Positions 26,730 through 35,213 of a DNA stretch of 64,000 nt are shown piece after piece; position 1 is the stretch's first letter; each line of letters starts with the position of its first letter. A program made the translations under genes and the position numbers. The notes under the pieces were generated by a model. It did no database searches and was not told the origin of the DNA. It saw only the letters and a list, made by a program, of their open reading frames with translations. Origin of the DNA: Myxococcus xanthus (GTDB lineage Bacteria; Myxococcota; Myxococcia; Myxococcales; Myxococcaceae); contig NZ_FNOH01000019.1 in assembly GCF_900106535.1 (NCBI RefSeq), positions 47,595-111,594 on the forward strand. Reading direction: 5' to 3'.

Positions 26730-28351
26730 CGTCCCCGTTCTCGACCGCGTGGCTTCGCGGAGATGCGTCCGCGCTCTCCTTCCTTCCCGACGACTATCGA
26801 CACCGTGAAGCGCGCGCCCGGGCCGTGGCCGCCGCCGCGTCGCGCGCGGTGTCGCCCGCGTTGCTGGACGTCCTCGGCGCGCAGAACGCGCGCCTCGCGC
26901 CCAGCCCCGCGCGGGAGCGCAACCTCGCGCTGCTCGCGAAGCCTGGCACCGTGGCGGTGGTGACGGGGCAGCAGATGGGCCTCTTCCTGGGGCCGCTGTA
27001 CACGCTCTACAAAGCCGCATCCGCCATCGTCACGGCGCGCGCGCTTCAGGAAGAAACTGGCCGGCCCTGTGTTCCCGTCTTCTGGCTCCAGACGGAGGAC
27101 CACGACCTCCCTGAGATTGACCACTGTGTCATCCCACGTCCGGGCGGAGGGCCCTGTCGCCTGGCGCTCGAGCTTCCGGATGCAGCAACGTCTCGAGCGC
27201 CCATCGCCCACCGCCACCTTGGACCGAGCGTCCTCCCCGCCCTGGCCACCCTCCGCGCCGAGCTGGAAGCAGAACCCCATGCGGAGGAATTCCTCTCCCT
27301 GCTGGAGCGGGCTTACCGCCCTGAAGCCACGCTCGCGGGAGCCTTCACCGACGTCCTGTCCTCTCTCTTCGCCGACGAGGGACTCGTCTTCCTCGACCCG
27401 AGAGACGCACGACTGGCGCCCCTCGCCGCGCCCGTGCACCGCTTCGCCCTCCAGGAAGCGGGGGCACTCTCCTCGGTGCTCGCGGCCCGAGCGGAGGCGC
27501 TCACCCGCGCGGGCTACACGGTGCAGGTCCATGTCCGTCCGGGCTCGCCGCTCAGCTTCTTCTCACCCGATGCACTCGATGGCCCTCGCTACCGGCTGGA
27601 CCCGGCGGAAGCGGACGCCTGGAGTCTGGTGGGTCACCCGGAAAGCAGCGCCATCACCCAGGACGCGCTGCATGCCGCCCTGGAGCGAGAGCCGCTGCGC
27701 TTCACCACGTCCGCGCTGCTGCGCCCCCTCCTCCAGGACACCTGGCTCCCCACGGCCGCGTATGTCGGCGGCCCGGGCGAGCTGGCCTACTTCGCGCAAC
27801 TGGCACCGCTCTACGCGCACGCGGGACGTCCGATGCCACTCGCCATTCCCCGGGCCCGCTTCCGCGTGCTCGATGACCGCGCGCGACGGTGGCTGGGCAA
27901 GGTGGGGCTCCAGCCGGATGAGGTGAACGTGCCGCGCGACGCGCTGCTCACGCGGCTGGCCACGCGTGATGCCCCGGAGTCGCTGGAGACACCCGAAGCC
28001 CTGGAGGCCCGCCTCTTCGGCGCATTCGCCTCCGAGCTGGAGCGCGTCGCCGGGCAGGTGTCGGCGGTGGACGCGAACCTCCAGGACGCGCTGCGCCGCA
28101 CCCAGGGCACGGTGCGTGTCGCGGTGTCCCGGCTGACGGGCCGTTACCGCCGCGCGCTCGCCCGGCGTGATGCCACCGCGGCCGAACAGGTGGACCGCCT
28201 GCGCACCTTCCTCTTCCCGGAGGACGCGCCCCAGGAGCGAATCCTCGGGCTGCCCTACTTCGCCTGCCGCATCGGGACGCGTGCGTTCACGAAGAGGGTG
28301 CTGGACGCGTGTGTCCCCTTCTCCGGTGACTCGAAGGACCTGACGCCATGA
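26726..28351 (+). CDS. bshC: Bacillithiol synthase BshC (cysteine-adding enzyme)
   Basis: About 541 residues, the usual BshC size. It begins [21 protein letters not shown], like other BshC proteins (FxxxYLxG...LxxFyxY). It contains the conserved [20 protein letters not shown] and [14 protein letters not shown] near residues 70-135 and [13 protein letters not shown] [15 protein letters not shown] near 350. BshC joins cysteine to GlcN-malate, the last step in making bacillithiol (Cys-GlcN-malate), a low-molecular-weight thiol. The gene overlaps bshB by four bases. GTG 26726 is chosen for family fit; an ATG at 26678 lacks conserved sequence. No ribosome site is seen at the GTG. Confidence 0.9.
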
Positions 28352-29154
28352 GCGCGAACGGCACCGCCTACGGCATCGACGTCCTCGCCTTTGGCCCCCA
28401 CCCGGATGACGTGGAGCTGTTCTGCGGCGGGCTGCTGGCGAGCATGGCCGCCCGTGGCTACCGCACCGGCATCGTCGACCTGACGCGCGGCGAGAAGAGC
28501 TCGCGCGGCACGCTCCAGTCCCGCGCGGAGGAGACGGAAGCCGCCACCCGCGCGCTGGGGCTGGCCCACCGGGAGAACCTGGAGCTGCCCGACGGCTGGC
28601 TCAATCCGTGGGCGGGCTTCGACACGCCCGAGCCCGAGCGCGCCCGCACCGCCGCCGTGGCCCGCGTGGTGGAAGCGCTGCGCCGCCTGCGTCCGGAGCT
28701 GGTCGTCGTGCCCTGGGAGCAGGAGCGCCACCCGGACCACGAGGCCGCCAGTGCGCTGGTGACGCGCGCCCTCTTCTTCGCGGGCGTGCGCAAGTTCGAC
28801 GCGGAGCCCGCCGCGGAGCCCTTCACGCCGCGGCAGGTCCTCTACTACCCGATGCGGCACCTGACCGAGCCCAGCGTCATCGTCGACGTCTCCGCCGTCT
28901 ATGAGCGCAAGCTGGCGGCGGTGCACTGCTATGCCAGCCAGGTACTGCCCCGTCCGGACGCCCCGCCCACGCTGGTGGGCTCACCGCTGTCGGTGTCCTC
29001 GCTGGAAGCCAGGGATCGCTTCCATGGCGCGCAGATTGGCGTCACCCACGGCGAGCCCTACATCCTCCGCGAGGCGTTGGGACTGGCCGACCCGCTCGAC
29101 CATTTTCGCAGGAATAGCTTCGCCAAGCCCCTGTTCTTCCCGTCACGCACATGA
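28348..29154 (+). CDS. bshB1: Bacillithiol biosynthesis deacetylase BshB1
   Basis: The 268-residue PIG-L/LmbE protein has the zinc motif [14 protein letters not shown] (His about residue 17), the [15 protein letters not shown] segment and a second motif [12 protein letters not shown] with the catalytic His. It removes acetate from GlcNAc-malate to give GlcN-malate. BshB1-type length and the position between bshC and bshA make the assignment strong. ATG overlaps the bshC stop (ATGA) and its stop overlaps the bshA start (ATGA), so all three are coupled. No signal peptide, unlike the large PIG-L protein across the divergent promoter. Confidence 0.92.
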
Positions 29155-30314
29155 ACGCCCCGCTCAACGTGGCCATCACCTGCTTTCCAACCTTCGGTGG
29201 CAGCGGCATGGTCGCCACGGAGATTGGCCTTGCGATGGCGGACCGGGGCCACCGCGTCCACTTCATTGCTCGGGACCTGCCGGTACGCCTCCATGGCGCG
29301 AACCGGAAAGTCGTCTTCCACGAGGTGACGGAGAGCGACTACCCGGCGCTCCAGCAGTCCGGCACCTATCCCATCGCGCTGGCCTCCAAGATGATCGAGG
29401 TCGCCAGCTACGAGCGCCTGGACATCCTGCACGTCCACTACGCGGTGCCCCACGCCACCGCCGCGTGGATGGCGCGCGAGGTGCTGGGCCACAAGGCGCC
29501 GCGAGTCGTCACCACGCTGCACGGGACGGACACCACGCTGGTGGGAATCGACCCCAGCTACCTGCCGATTACGCGCTTCTCCATCACGCGAAGCGACGCG
29601 GTGACGGTGCCGTCGGCCTACCTGCGCCGCGCGACGTGGCGGGGCTTCGACATTCCCGAGAGCGTCCCCATCGACGTCATCGCCAACTTCGTGGACACCG
29701 CCCGCTATGCCCCGGTGCGAGACCGCGCCTGCCTGCGCGCGCTCTTCCCCGCCCTGCGTGACCACGAGCCGGTGCTCATCCACGTCTCCAACTTCCGGCC
29801 GGTGAAGCGCATCACCGACGTGGTCGCCATCTTCACCGAGGTCCACCGTCACCGTCCCTGCCGCTTGGTGATGGTGGGAGACGGTCCGGAGCGCTCGCCC
29901 GCGGAGCGGATGCTGCGGGAGATGGGCCTGGAGGGCCGCGTCGCGTTCCTCGGCAAGCAGGACCGCTTCGAGGAACTGGTCGCCGCCTCCGACGTCTTCC
30001 TGCTCCCCAGCGAGCAGGAGAGCTTCGGGCTCGCCGCGCTGGAAGCGCTCAGCTGCGGCATTCCCGTGGTGGCCAGCGACCTGGGCGGAATCCCGGAGCT
30101 CGTCACGCATGGGGAGACGGGCTTCCTGGCGCCGCTGGGTGACGTCCCGGCCATGGCCCGGCACGTGCTCACATTGGTCGAGGACGCGGAGCGTTGGCAG
30201 GGCTTCTCACACCGCGCGCGGGCACAGGTCCTGGAACGCTTCCAGAAGGAACCCGCCATCGACCGCTACGAGGCGCTCTACCGCCGGCTCCTGACGGGGC
30301 CCCTCCGTCGCTGA
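29151..30314 (+). CDS. bshA: N-acetyl-alpha-D-glucosaminyl L-malate synthase BshA
   Basis: The 387-residue GT4-family glycosyltransferase joins UDP-GlcNAc and L-malate, the first step of bacillithiol synthesis. It starts with the BshA-typical NVAITCFPTFGGSGMVATEIG, then has VHYAVPHATAAWMA and ITRFSITRSDAVTVPS, and the retaining GT4 motif PSEQESFGLAALEAL (about residues 285-299). The order bshC-bshB-bshA with four-base overlaps gives a full pathway in one transcript. It converges on the DUF2911 gene 20 bases downstream. Confidence 0.92.
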   Translation: MNAPLNVAITCFPTFGGSGMVATEIGLAMADRGHRVHFIARDLPVRLHGANRKVVFHEVTESDYPALQQSGTYPIALASKMIEVASYERLDILHVHYAVPHATAAWMAREVLGHKAPRVVTTLHGTDTTLVGIDPSYLPITRFSITRSDAVTVPSAYLRRATWRGFDIPESVPIDVIANFVDTARYAPVRDRACLRALFPALRDHEPVLIHVSNFRPVKRITDVVAIFTEVHRHRPCRLVMVGDGPERSPAERMLREMGLEGRVAFLGKQDRFEELVAASDVFLLPSEQESFGLAALEALSCGIPVVASDLGGIPELVTHGETGFLAPLGDVPAMARHVLTLVEDAERWQGFSHRARAQVLERFQKEPAIDRYEALYRRLLTGPLRR

Positions 30315-30334
30315 GGAGCCCCGGGAGCGGCTGG

Positions 30335-31192
30335 CTACTTCTTGTTCTTCCACTCCGCCAGCGCCTTGGAGACCTGGTCACGGTAGAAGAAGTTCTTGTC
30401 CTTCTGCCCCAGGTCCCACGCGGTCTGCGCGGCCTTGCGGGCCTCGCTGTACTTGCCCATCTGCGACAGGACGCCCGCGCGAACCCAGTGGTTGTACCAG
30501 GTGCCGTTGGCGGCCACGGCCGCGTCGGCGTGCTTCAGCGCGGCGGCGTAGTCCTTGGTGGCCTCCGCCACGTAGGAGGCGGCGCTCACGTGCATGCCGG
30601 CAATGCCCTTCTGCGCGTCCTCGATGTTGGCCTTCGCGATGGCCGCCGTGTCCACCGTGATGGGGACGGAGACGCGCAGCTTCTCCCACTCCAGGTCCAG
30701 CCGCGTGCTGTTGTCCGTGGTGTCGGTGAAGAGGTACGTCAGGCGCTCACGCGACGGAATCTCCGTGGTGGTGGCGCTCACCGAGGCCACGTCCTTGGAG
30801 GTGTCGTAGGGCGCGCCGCCCCGCCACAGGCCCAGGTCCGTGTTCAGCATCACCTTCCAACCCTTCTGCGAGGGCAGGCTGACGATGGCGTAGGAGCCCG
30901 CCGGAACGGCCTTGCCGCCGAAGGTGACAGGGTGGCTGAAGGTAATCTTCGTCGCCGAGTTGGCGCCGCTGCGCCAGGCCTTGTCATTGGGGACCAGCTC
31001 GCCCCAGACCTTCCGGCCCTTCACCGCGGGGCTGGAATATTCGACGGAAATCTCGGAGACGCCCACCTCCTGCGTCACCTTCGCGGCGGGGCTGGAGGCC
31101 GGCAGTTTGAGCTGAGCCAGCGCGGGCATCGCCGACAGGGTCATGAGCGCGGAGGCCATACAGCTGAGAAGCTGGTTCTTCATCGTCCTCAC
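30335..31192 (-). CDS. DUF2911 domain exported protein with TPR-like C-terminus
   Basis: About 285 residues with a signal peptide ending at MPALAQ. The first 170 mature residues match the DUF2911 pattern (ISVEYSSPAVKGRKVWGELVP, WRSGANSATKITFSHPV, VPAGSYAIVSLP, KDVASVSATTTEIPSRERLT), a beta-rich domain found in Bacteroidetes and myxobacterial exported proteins. The last 90 residues form helical pairs resembling tetratricopeptide repeats (DYAAALKHADAAVAAN; SEARKAAQTAWDLGQ). Its function is unknown. GTG 31192 has AAGGA four bases upstream; ATG 31183 is an alternative. It is divergent from the AAA ATPase gene. Confidence 0.8.
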   Translation of the reverse strand: MRTMKNQLLSCMASALMTLSAMPALAQLKLPASSPAAKVTQEVGVSEISVEYSSPAVKGRKVWGELVPNDKAWRSGANSATKITFSHPVTFGGKAVPAGSYAIVSLPSQKGWKVMLNTDLGLWRGGAPYDTSKDVASVSATTTEIPSRERLTYLFTDTTDNSTRLDLEWEKLRVSVPITVDTAAIAKANIEDAQKGIAGMHVSAASYVAEATKDYAAALKHADAAVAANGTWYNHWVRAGVLSQMGKYSEARKAAQTAWDLGQKDKNFFYRDQVSKALAEWKNKK

Positions 31193-31410
31193 TTCGTCCT
31201 TTCCGACCCGGAAGGGTCGCAGAGCCGGCGGAGTGTATAGACGAGGTCTCGCTCCACCTCACGTTCCACCTTGGCCTGCACCGCGTCATGCGGCGACCTG
31301 CCAGGGAGGGGCTCGGGCGCCCCCTACACACGAAAGGAGGTGGACATTCCGTGACATTGCGCGATTCCCCCGCGCGTCCACACTGGCCATGCTGCGCGCC
31401 GAGGAGGCCC

Positions 31411-32703
31411 ATGAAGCTCACGCGGCTCGAGGTCCATCACTACCGGAACGTCGTCCCTGGCACCTCCCTGGTGTTCAGCCCGTCGTACAATCTGGTGCTG
31501 GGGGAGAACGGCACCGGCAGGACGACGCTGCTGGAGCTCATCTCCACGGTGCTCGGCTCGGACTTCTCCGGCCGCATCCACGAGCCGTTCGCGCTGGAGT
31601 ACGACCTGGCGTTTCCGGGCATGAAGCTGCACGTCTTCGTCCGGAACGAGGAGAACGCGCCGGCGCCGGACACGGAGGCACCGCCGAGAAAGGGCTCCGC
31701 GCTGATGCCGCTGCGCACGCCCGCGCTGGACTCCTCGCTGCACCCGCGCATCGAAGTGGACGTGCAGCTCCATTCGCCGTCGGCCCGGTTGGTGATGCGT
31801 GCGGACGCGGCGGGCATGGACTGCAAGGTGGACGGCGAGGCCGTGTGGTCGCGGAGCATGCACTGGTCGCTGCTGGACCGGTCGGTGTGGACCCTGCTGT
31901 TCATGACGGCGCAGTACATCGACGCGGGGATGAAGGAGCGGCTCAAGGAGCTGCTGCGCCGCACGTTCCTGCTGGCGCCCCAGCGCTTCGATGAAGCGCT
32001 GGGGATGTTTGAACGCATCGGCGCCATCCGCTACGCCATGGAGGTGCGGGACGGCGAAGTGTTCCCGCTGGGGTTGATGGCGCTGCCCACGTGGATGCCG
32101 GGGTGGCTGCGTGAGCAGATGGAGCAGCCAGCCGTTACGGACGTGCTGGAGCTGACGCACGACGCGCGCGAAGGCAGCTTCCTGGCGAAGTTCGTGGCGC
32201 TGGCGGGCTTTGAGGCGGGCCGCTTCCGCGTGGAGGTGCTGGAGAAGCGGTCGTTCGAGAACGGCGGGCGCGTGGGCTTTGGGGGCTTTGGCTTCGAGTT
32301 CACGCGGCGCGATGGCCGGGTCCTGACGCACGAGGCGTTGGGCTTCGGGCAGAAGCGGCTGCTGTCACTGCTCTATTACCTGGACGTGAACGAGGACTTC
32401 GCCATCGCGGACGAGCTGGGCAATGGGCTGCATCCGCGCTGGGTGGAAGCGAGCATGCGAGAGCTGGGGGCACGGCAGGTATTTCTCACCAGCCAGAATC
32501 CGCTCCTCTTCGAGCACACGCTGTTTCCGTCCGCCGAGGCACTGAGGGCGTCGCTCCTGCTGTGTGGCAACACGCGAGAGGACGGACCGGAGCGCATCGC
32601 GTGGAAGAATCCCACACACGAGGTCGCGGGCCGGCTCTTCGACGCGCACGGGCTGGGCGCACACCCGCTGGCGGAGCTGCTGCGCCAGCAGGGCCTGTGG
32701 TGA
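31411..32703 (+). CDS. AAA-family ATPase (RecF/OLD-like) with Arg in Walker A
   Basis: From ATG 31411 (GAGGAGG just upstream) the protein has 430 residues. It begins KLTRLEVHHYRNV like RecF/SMC-type ATPases. Walker A reads GENGTGRTTLLEL, with Arg where the catalytic Lys is usual. The C-terminal half has GFGQKRLLSLLYYLDV (signature-like) and ADELGNGLHPRWVEA (Walker B and D-loop like). The part between holds a variable domain (about 120-270). Such proteins act alone in DNA repair or as sensors in defence systems; no nuclease or toxin partner lies next to it, so no system can be named. Whether it hydrolyses ATP is open given the Arg. Confidence 0.75.
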   Translation: MKLTRLEVHHYRNVVPGTSLVFSPSYNLVLGENGTGRTTLLELISTVLGSDFSGRIHEPFALEYDLAFPGMKLHVFVRNEENAPAPDTEAPPRKGSALMPLRTPALDSSLHPRIEVDVQLHSPSARLVMRADAAGMDCKVDGEAVWSRSMHWSLLDRSVWTLLFMTAQYIDAGMKERLKELLRRTFLLAPQRFDEALGMFERIGAIRYAMEVRDGEVFPLGLMALPTWMPGWLREQMEQPAVTDVLELTHDAREGSFLAKFVALAGFEAGRFRVEVLEKRSFENGGRVGFGGFGFEFTRRDGRVLTHEALGFGQKRLLSLLYYLDVNEDFAIADELGNGLHPRWVEASMRELGARQVFLTSQNPLLFEHTLFPSAEALRASLLLCGNTREDGPERIAWKNPTHEVAGRLFDAHGLGAHPLAELLRQQGLW

Positions 32704-32736
32704 GCCCCAACCATCGGCACCTCCCCGCGGGCGCGC

Positions 32737-32754
32737 GTGTCACTGGCGGGTGTC
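32737..32754. promoter_or_regulatory. GTGTC repeats upstream of the hydroxyproline operon
   Basis: GTGTCAC (32737-32743) and GGGTGTC (32748-32754) lie about 130-145 bases before the epimerase start, in the 179-base gap upstream of the operon. GTGTCAC also occurs, on the other strand, in the collagenase/AraC regulator intergenic region (41353-41359). They are candidate regulator half-sites; this is inference from two short matches. Confidence 0.3.
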
Positions 32755-32882
32755 CCCGAGGGCGACTGCTCGCTGGCGCATTTGCGTGATTGCCTCGCGA
32801 GTGCGGTCGAATCTCCCAAGAAACAGCGCCTCGGGACTCCTAGGGTGGCGCATGGGAGGCCCGGGTAGCGGGAACGGCTCGC

Positions 32883-33818
32883 ATGCGGCGCATTCGTGTC
32901 ATCGACAGTCATACCGGGGGAGAGCCCACGCGCGTGGTGACGGACGGAGGCCCGGAGCTGGGAACGGGCGACCTGGCGAGCCTGCGCGAGCGCTTCCGCG
33001 AGAAGTTCGACGCCTTTCGCAAGGCCATCGTCTGCGAGCCCCGTGGGTCCGACGTCATGGTGGGCGCGCTGCTGTGTCCGCCTGTCAGTGCGTCGAGCGT
33101 CGCCGGCATCATCTTCTTCAACAACGTCGGCTATCTCGGGATGTGCGGCCACGGGACCATTGGCGTGGTGAAGACGCTGGAGTACCTGGGGCGCATCGGT
33201 CCTGGCGTCCACTCGCTGGAGACTCCCGTTGGCGTGGTGAAGGCCACGCTGCATCCGGATGGGCGCGTCAGCATCGCCAATGTGCCGAGCTACCGGTGGG
33301 CGCATGACGTAGCGGTGTCCGTGCCGGGACATGGCGAGGTGCGCGGCGACATCGCCTGGGGCGGCAACTGGTTCTTCCTCTCCCGCGCCACGCACCTGCC
33401 GCTGGAGCTGTCGCGGACTCCCGCGCTCCTGGCGTACACCTCCGCCATCAAGCAGGCGCTCTCGGACCAGGGCATCACCGGTGAGGGCGGCGCGGAGATC
33501 GACCACGTCGAGCTGTACGCCCCCTCTCCGACGCCGGGGGTGGATGCTCGCAACTTCGTGCTCTGTCCAGGGCTGGCCTATGACCGCTCGCCATGTGGCA
33601 CCGGGACGAGCGCGAAGGTCGCGTGCCTGGCCGCCGAGGGTGTGCTCGCGGAAGGCGCGACGTGGGTGCAGGAGAGCATCCTCGGCAGTCGCTTCGAGGC
33701 GCGCTACGTCCGTGACGGTGCGCGCATCCTGCCCACCATCACCGGCACCGCGTCCGTCAACGCGGAGGCCACGTTGCTGGTGGACCCGACGGACCCCTTT
33801 GCCTGGGGCATCGGATGA
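32883..33818 (+). CDS. 4-hydroxyproline 2-epimerase (proline racemase family)
   Basis: The 311-residue enzyme is of the proline racemase family. It has the two catalytic cysteines in GMCGHGT (Cys about 88) and DRSPCGTGTSA (Cys about 238) and the N-terminal IDSHTGGEPTRVV. Two Cys with this spacing and the downstream genes point to inversion of trans-4-hydroxy-L-proline to cis-4-hydroxy-D-proline, the first step of hydroxyproline breakdown. It overlaps the next gene by four bases (ATGA). Proline racemase activity is the alternative, but the operon makes it unlikely. Confidence 0.9.
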   Translation: MRRIRVIDSHTGGEPTRVVTDGGPELGTGDLASLRERFREKFDAFRKAIVCEPRGSDVMVGALLCPPVSASSVAGIIFFNNVGYLGMCGHGTIGVVKTLEYLGRIGPGVHSLETPVGVVKATLHPDGRVSIANVPSYRWAHDVAVSVPGHGEVRGDIAWGGNWFFLSRATHLPLELSRTPALLAYTSAIKQALSDQGITGEGGAEIDHVELYAPSPTPGVDARNFVLCPGLAYDRSPCGTGTSAKVACLAAEGVLAEGATWVQESILGSRFEARYVRDGARILPTITGTASVNAEATLLVDPTDPFAWGIG

Positions 33819-34951
33819 GCGCCTTCGACTGCGTCATCGTCGGCGGTGGCATCGTCGGCGCGGCGCTCGCGGATGTGCTCAGTGCCGACGGCGTGTCGGT
33901 GGCGCTCGTCGAGGCGCGGTCCATCGGTGCGGGGACGACGGCGTGCGGCATGGGCCACCTGGTCGCAATGGATGACAACGCGGCGGAGCTCGCGCTGACG
34001 TCGTGGTCCGTGTCGCTGTGGCGTGAGCTCGCGGATGGATTGCCTCGCGCGGTGGAGTACGACGCGTGTGGCACCCTCTGGCTCGCCGCCGATGACGAGG
34101 AGATGGCCGCTGTCTCCGCGAAGGTGGCCAACTACCGCGCCGCGGGGGTCCGTGCCGAGGTGCTCGACAGCGCGGCGCTCCATGAGGCCGAGCCCGCGCT
34201 TGCTCCGGGACTCGTGGGGGCGCTGCGTGTCGTGGATGATGCCGTGCTGTATCCACCGCTCGCCGCGCGGACCTTCGCGCTGCGTGCCCAGGCTCGGGGT
34301 GCGCGGCTGATGACGGGGAGTCCGGTTCGGGAGTTGCGCCCGGGAAGCGTCGTGCTCTCCCATGGGGAGGTATTGACGGCACGGCACATCGTGCTCGCGG
34401 CGGGCGTGGCTAGTCCCGCGCTCTGCCCTGGGTTGCCCATCTCTCCGCGCAAGGGACACCTGCTCATCACCCGGCGCGGGGCTCCCGTGGTGCATCACCA
34501 ACTGGTGGAGTTGGGCTACCTCAAGAGCGCGCACGGCACGGACGGCGCTTCCGTGGCTTTCAATGCCCAGCCGCGTGTCACGGGGCAACTTTTGCTGGGC
34601 TCGTCGCGACAGCCGGGCGATGCGACGCGCGAAGTGGACGCGGCGCTCCTGGAGCGCATGCTGAAGCGCGCGGCCATGTTCCTTCCGGGGCTCGATGGCT
34701 TGCAGGCGCTGCGCGTCTGGACAGGGCTGCGTCCGGCGACACCCGATGGTCTGCCCTTGCTGGGGCCTCATCCGGAGAAGCCGTGGCTCTGGCTGGCTTG
34801 TGGCCATGAGGGGCTCGGTATCACCACCGCCACGGGCAGCGCGCGACTGGTGGCGGACCAACTGCTCGGGCACACCAGCGCCATCGATGCGCGTCCGTAT
34901 TCACCCGCGCGCTTCCTGACGGTGTCCTCTCGGGAGCTCGCTCATGCGTGA
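33815..34951 (+). CDS. D-hydroxyproline dehydrogenase, FAD-binding oxidase subunit
   Basis: The 378-residue DAO-family flavoprotein begins with a dinucleotide fold FDCVIVGGGIVGAALADVLS and TTACGMGHLVAMDDN and ends with the FAD motif GLRPATPDGLPLLG and CGHEGLGITTATGSARLVAD. With the small 2Fe-2S protein and the large FAD/2Fe-2S protein encoded next it matches the three-subunit D-hydroxyproline dehydrogenase of Pseudomonas-type pathways. This oxidises cis-4-hydroxy-D-proline to pyrroline-4-hydroxy-2-carboxylate. This subunit should hold the substrate site. The 8-base overlap with the next gene supports one transcript. Confidence 0.87.
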   Translation: MSAFDCVIVGGGIVGAALADVLSADGVSVALVEARSIGAGTTACGMGHLVAMDDNAAELALTSWSVSLWRELADGLPRAVEYDACGTLWLAADDEEMAAVSAKVANYRAAGVRAEVLDSAALHEAEPALAPGLVGALRVVDDAVLYPPLAARTFALRAQARGARLMTGSPVRELRPGSVVLSHGEVLTARHIVLAAGVASPALCPGLPISPRKGHLLITRRGAPVVHHQLVELGYLKSAHGTDGASVAFNAQPRVTGQLLLGSSRQPGDATREVDAALLERMLKRAAMFLPGLDGLQALRVWTGLRPATPDGLPLLGPHPEKPWLWLACGHEGLGITTATGSARLVADQLLGHTSAIDARPYSPARFLTVSSRELAHA

Positions 34952-35213
34952 GCCCACGTCGAAGGCCACCACGCGCGTCACCCTGCGCATCAATGGCCGT
35001 GCTGTCACGGTGCCGGCGGGAACGTCGGTCGCGGCTGCGCTGGCGATGACGGACAGCTTCGTCAGTCGCGCCGACTTGAGCGGGCGCCCCCGCGGGCCCC
35101 TCTGCGGAATGGGTGTCTGCTTCGAGTGCCGAGCCACCATCGATGGTGTGCCCGAGGTCCTCATGTGTCTGACACCGTGCCGTGAGGACCAGGAGGTGGT
35201 GACCGATGCGTGA
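34944..35213 (+). CDS. D-hydroxyproline dehydrogenase, small [2Fe-2S] subunit
   Basis: The 89-residue protein is a ferredoxin-like fold (TLRINGRAVTVPAGTSVAAAL) with the cysteine set CGMGVCFEC (C-x4-C-x2-C) and a fourth in VLMCLTPC, so it binds a [2Fe-2S] cluster. It should pass electrons from the oxidase subunit to the large FAD subunit, as in hydrogen-cyanide-synthase-like and opine/hydroxyproline dehydrogenases. It overlaps both neighbours by eight bases. Confidence 0.87.
   Translation: MREPTSKATTRVTLRINGRAVTVPAGTSVAAALAMTDSFVSRADLSGRPRGPLCGMGVCFECRATIDGVPEVLMCLTPCREDQEVVTDA

Noticed and set aside
24100..30314. Large PIG-L protein as a second BshB
   Set aside because: It is exported and three times the BshB length; the bona fide BshB lies between bshC and bshA.
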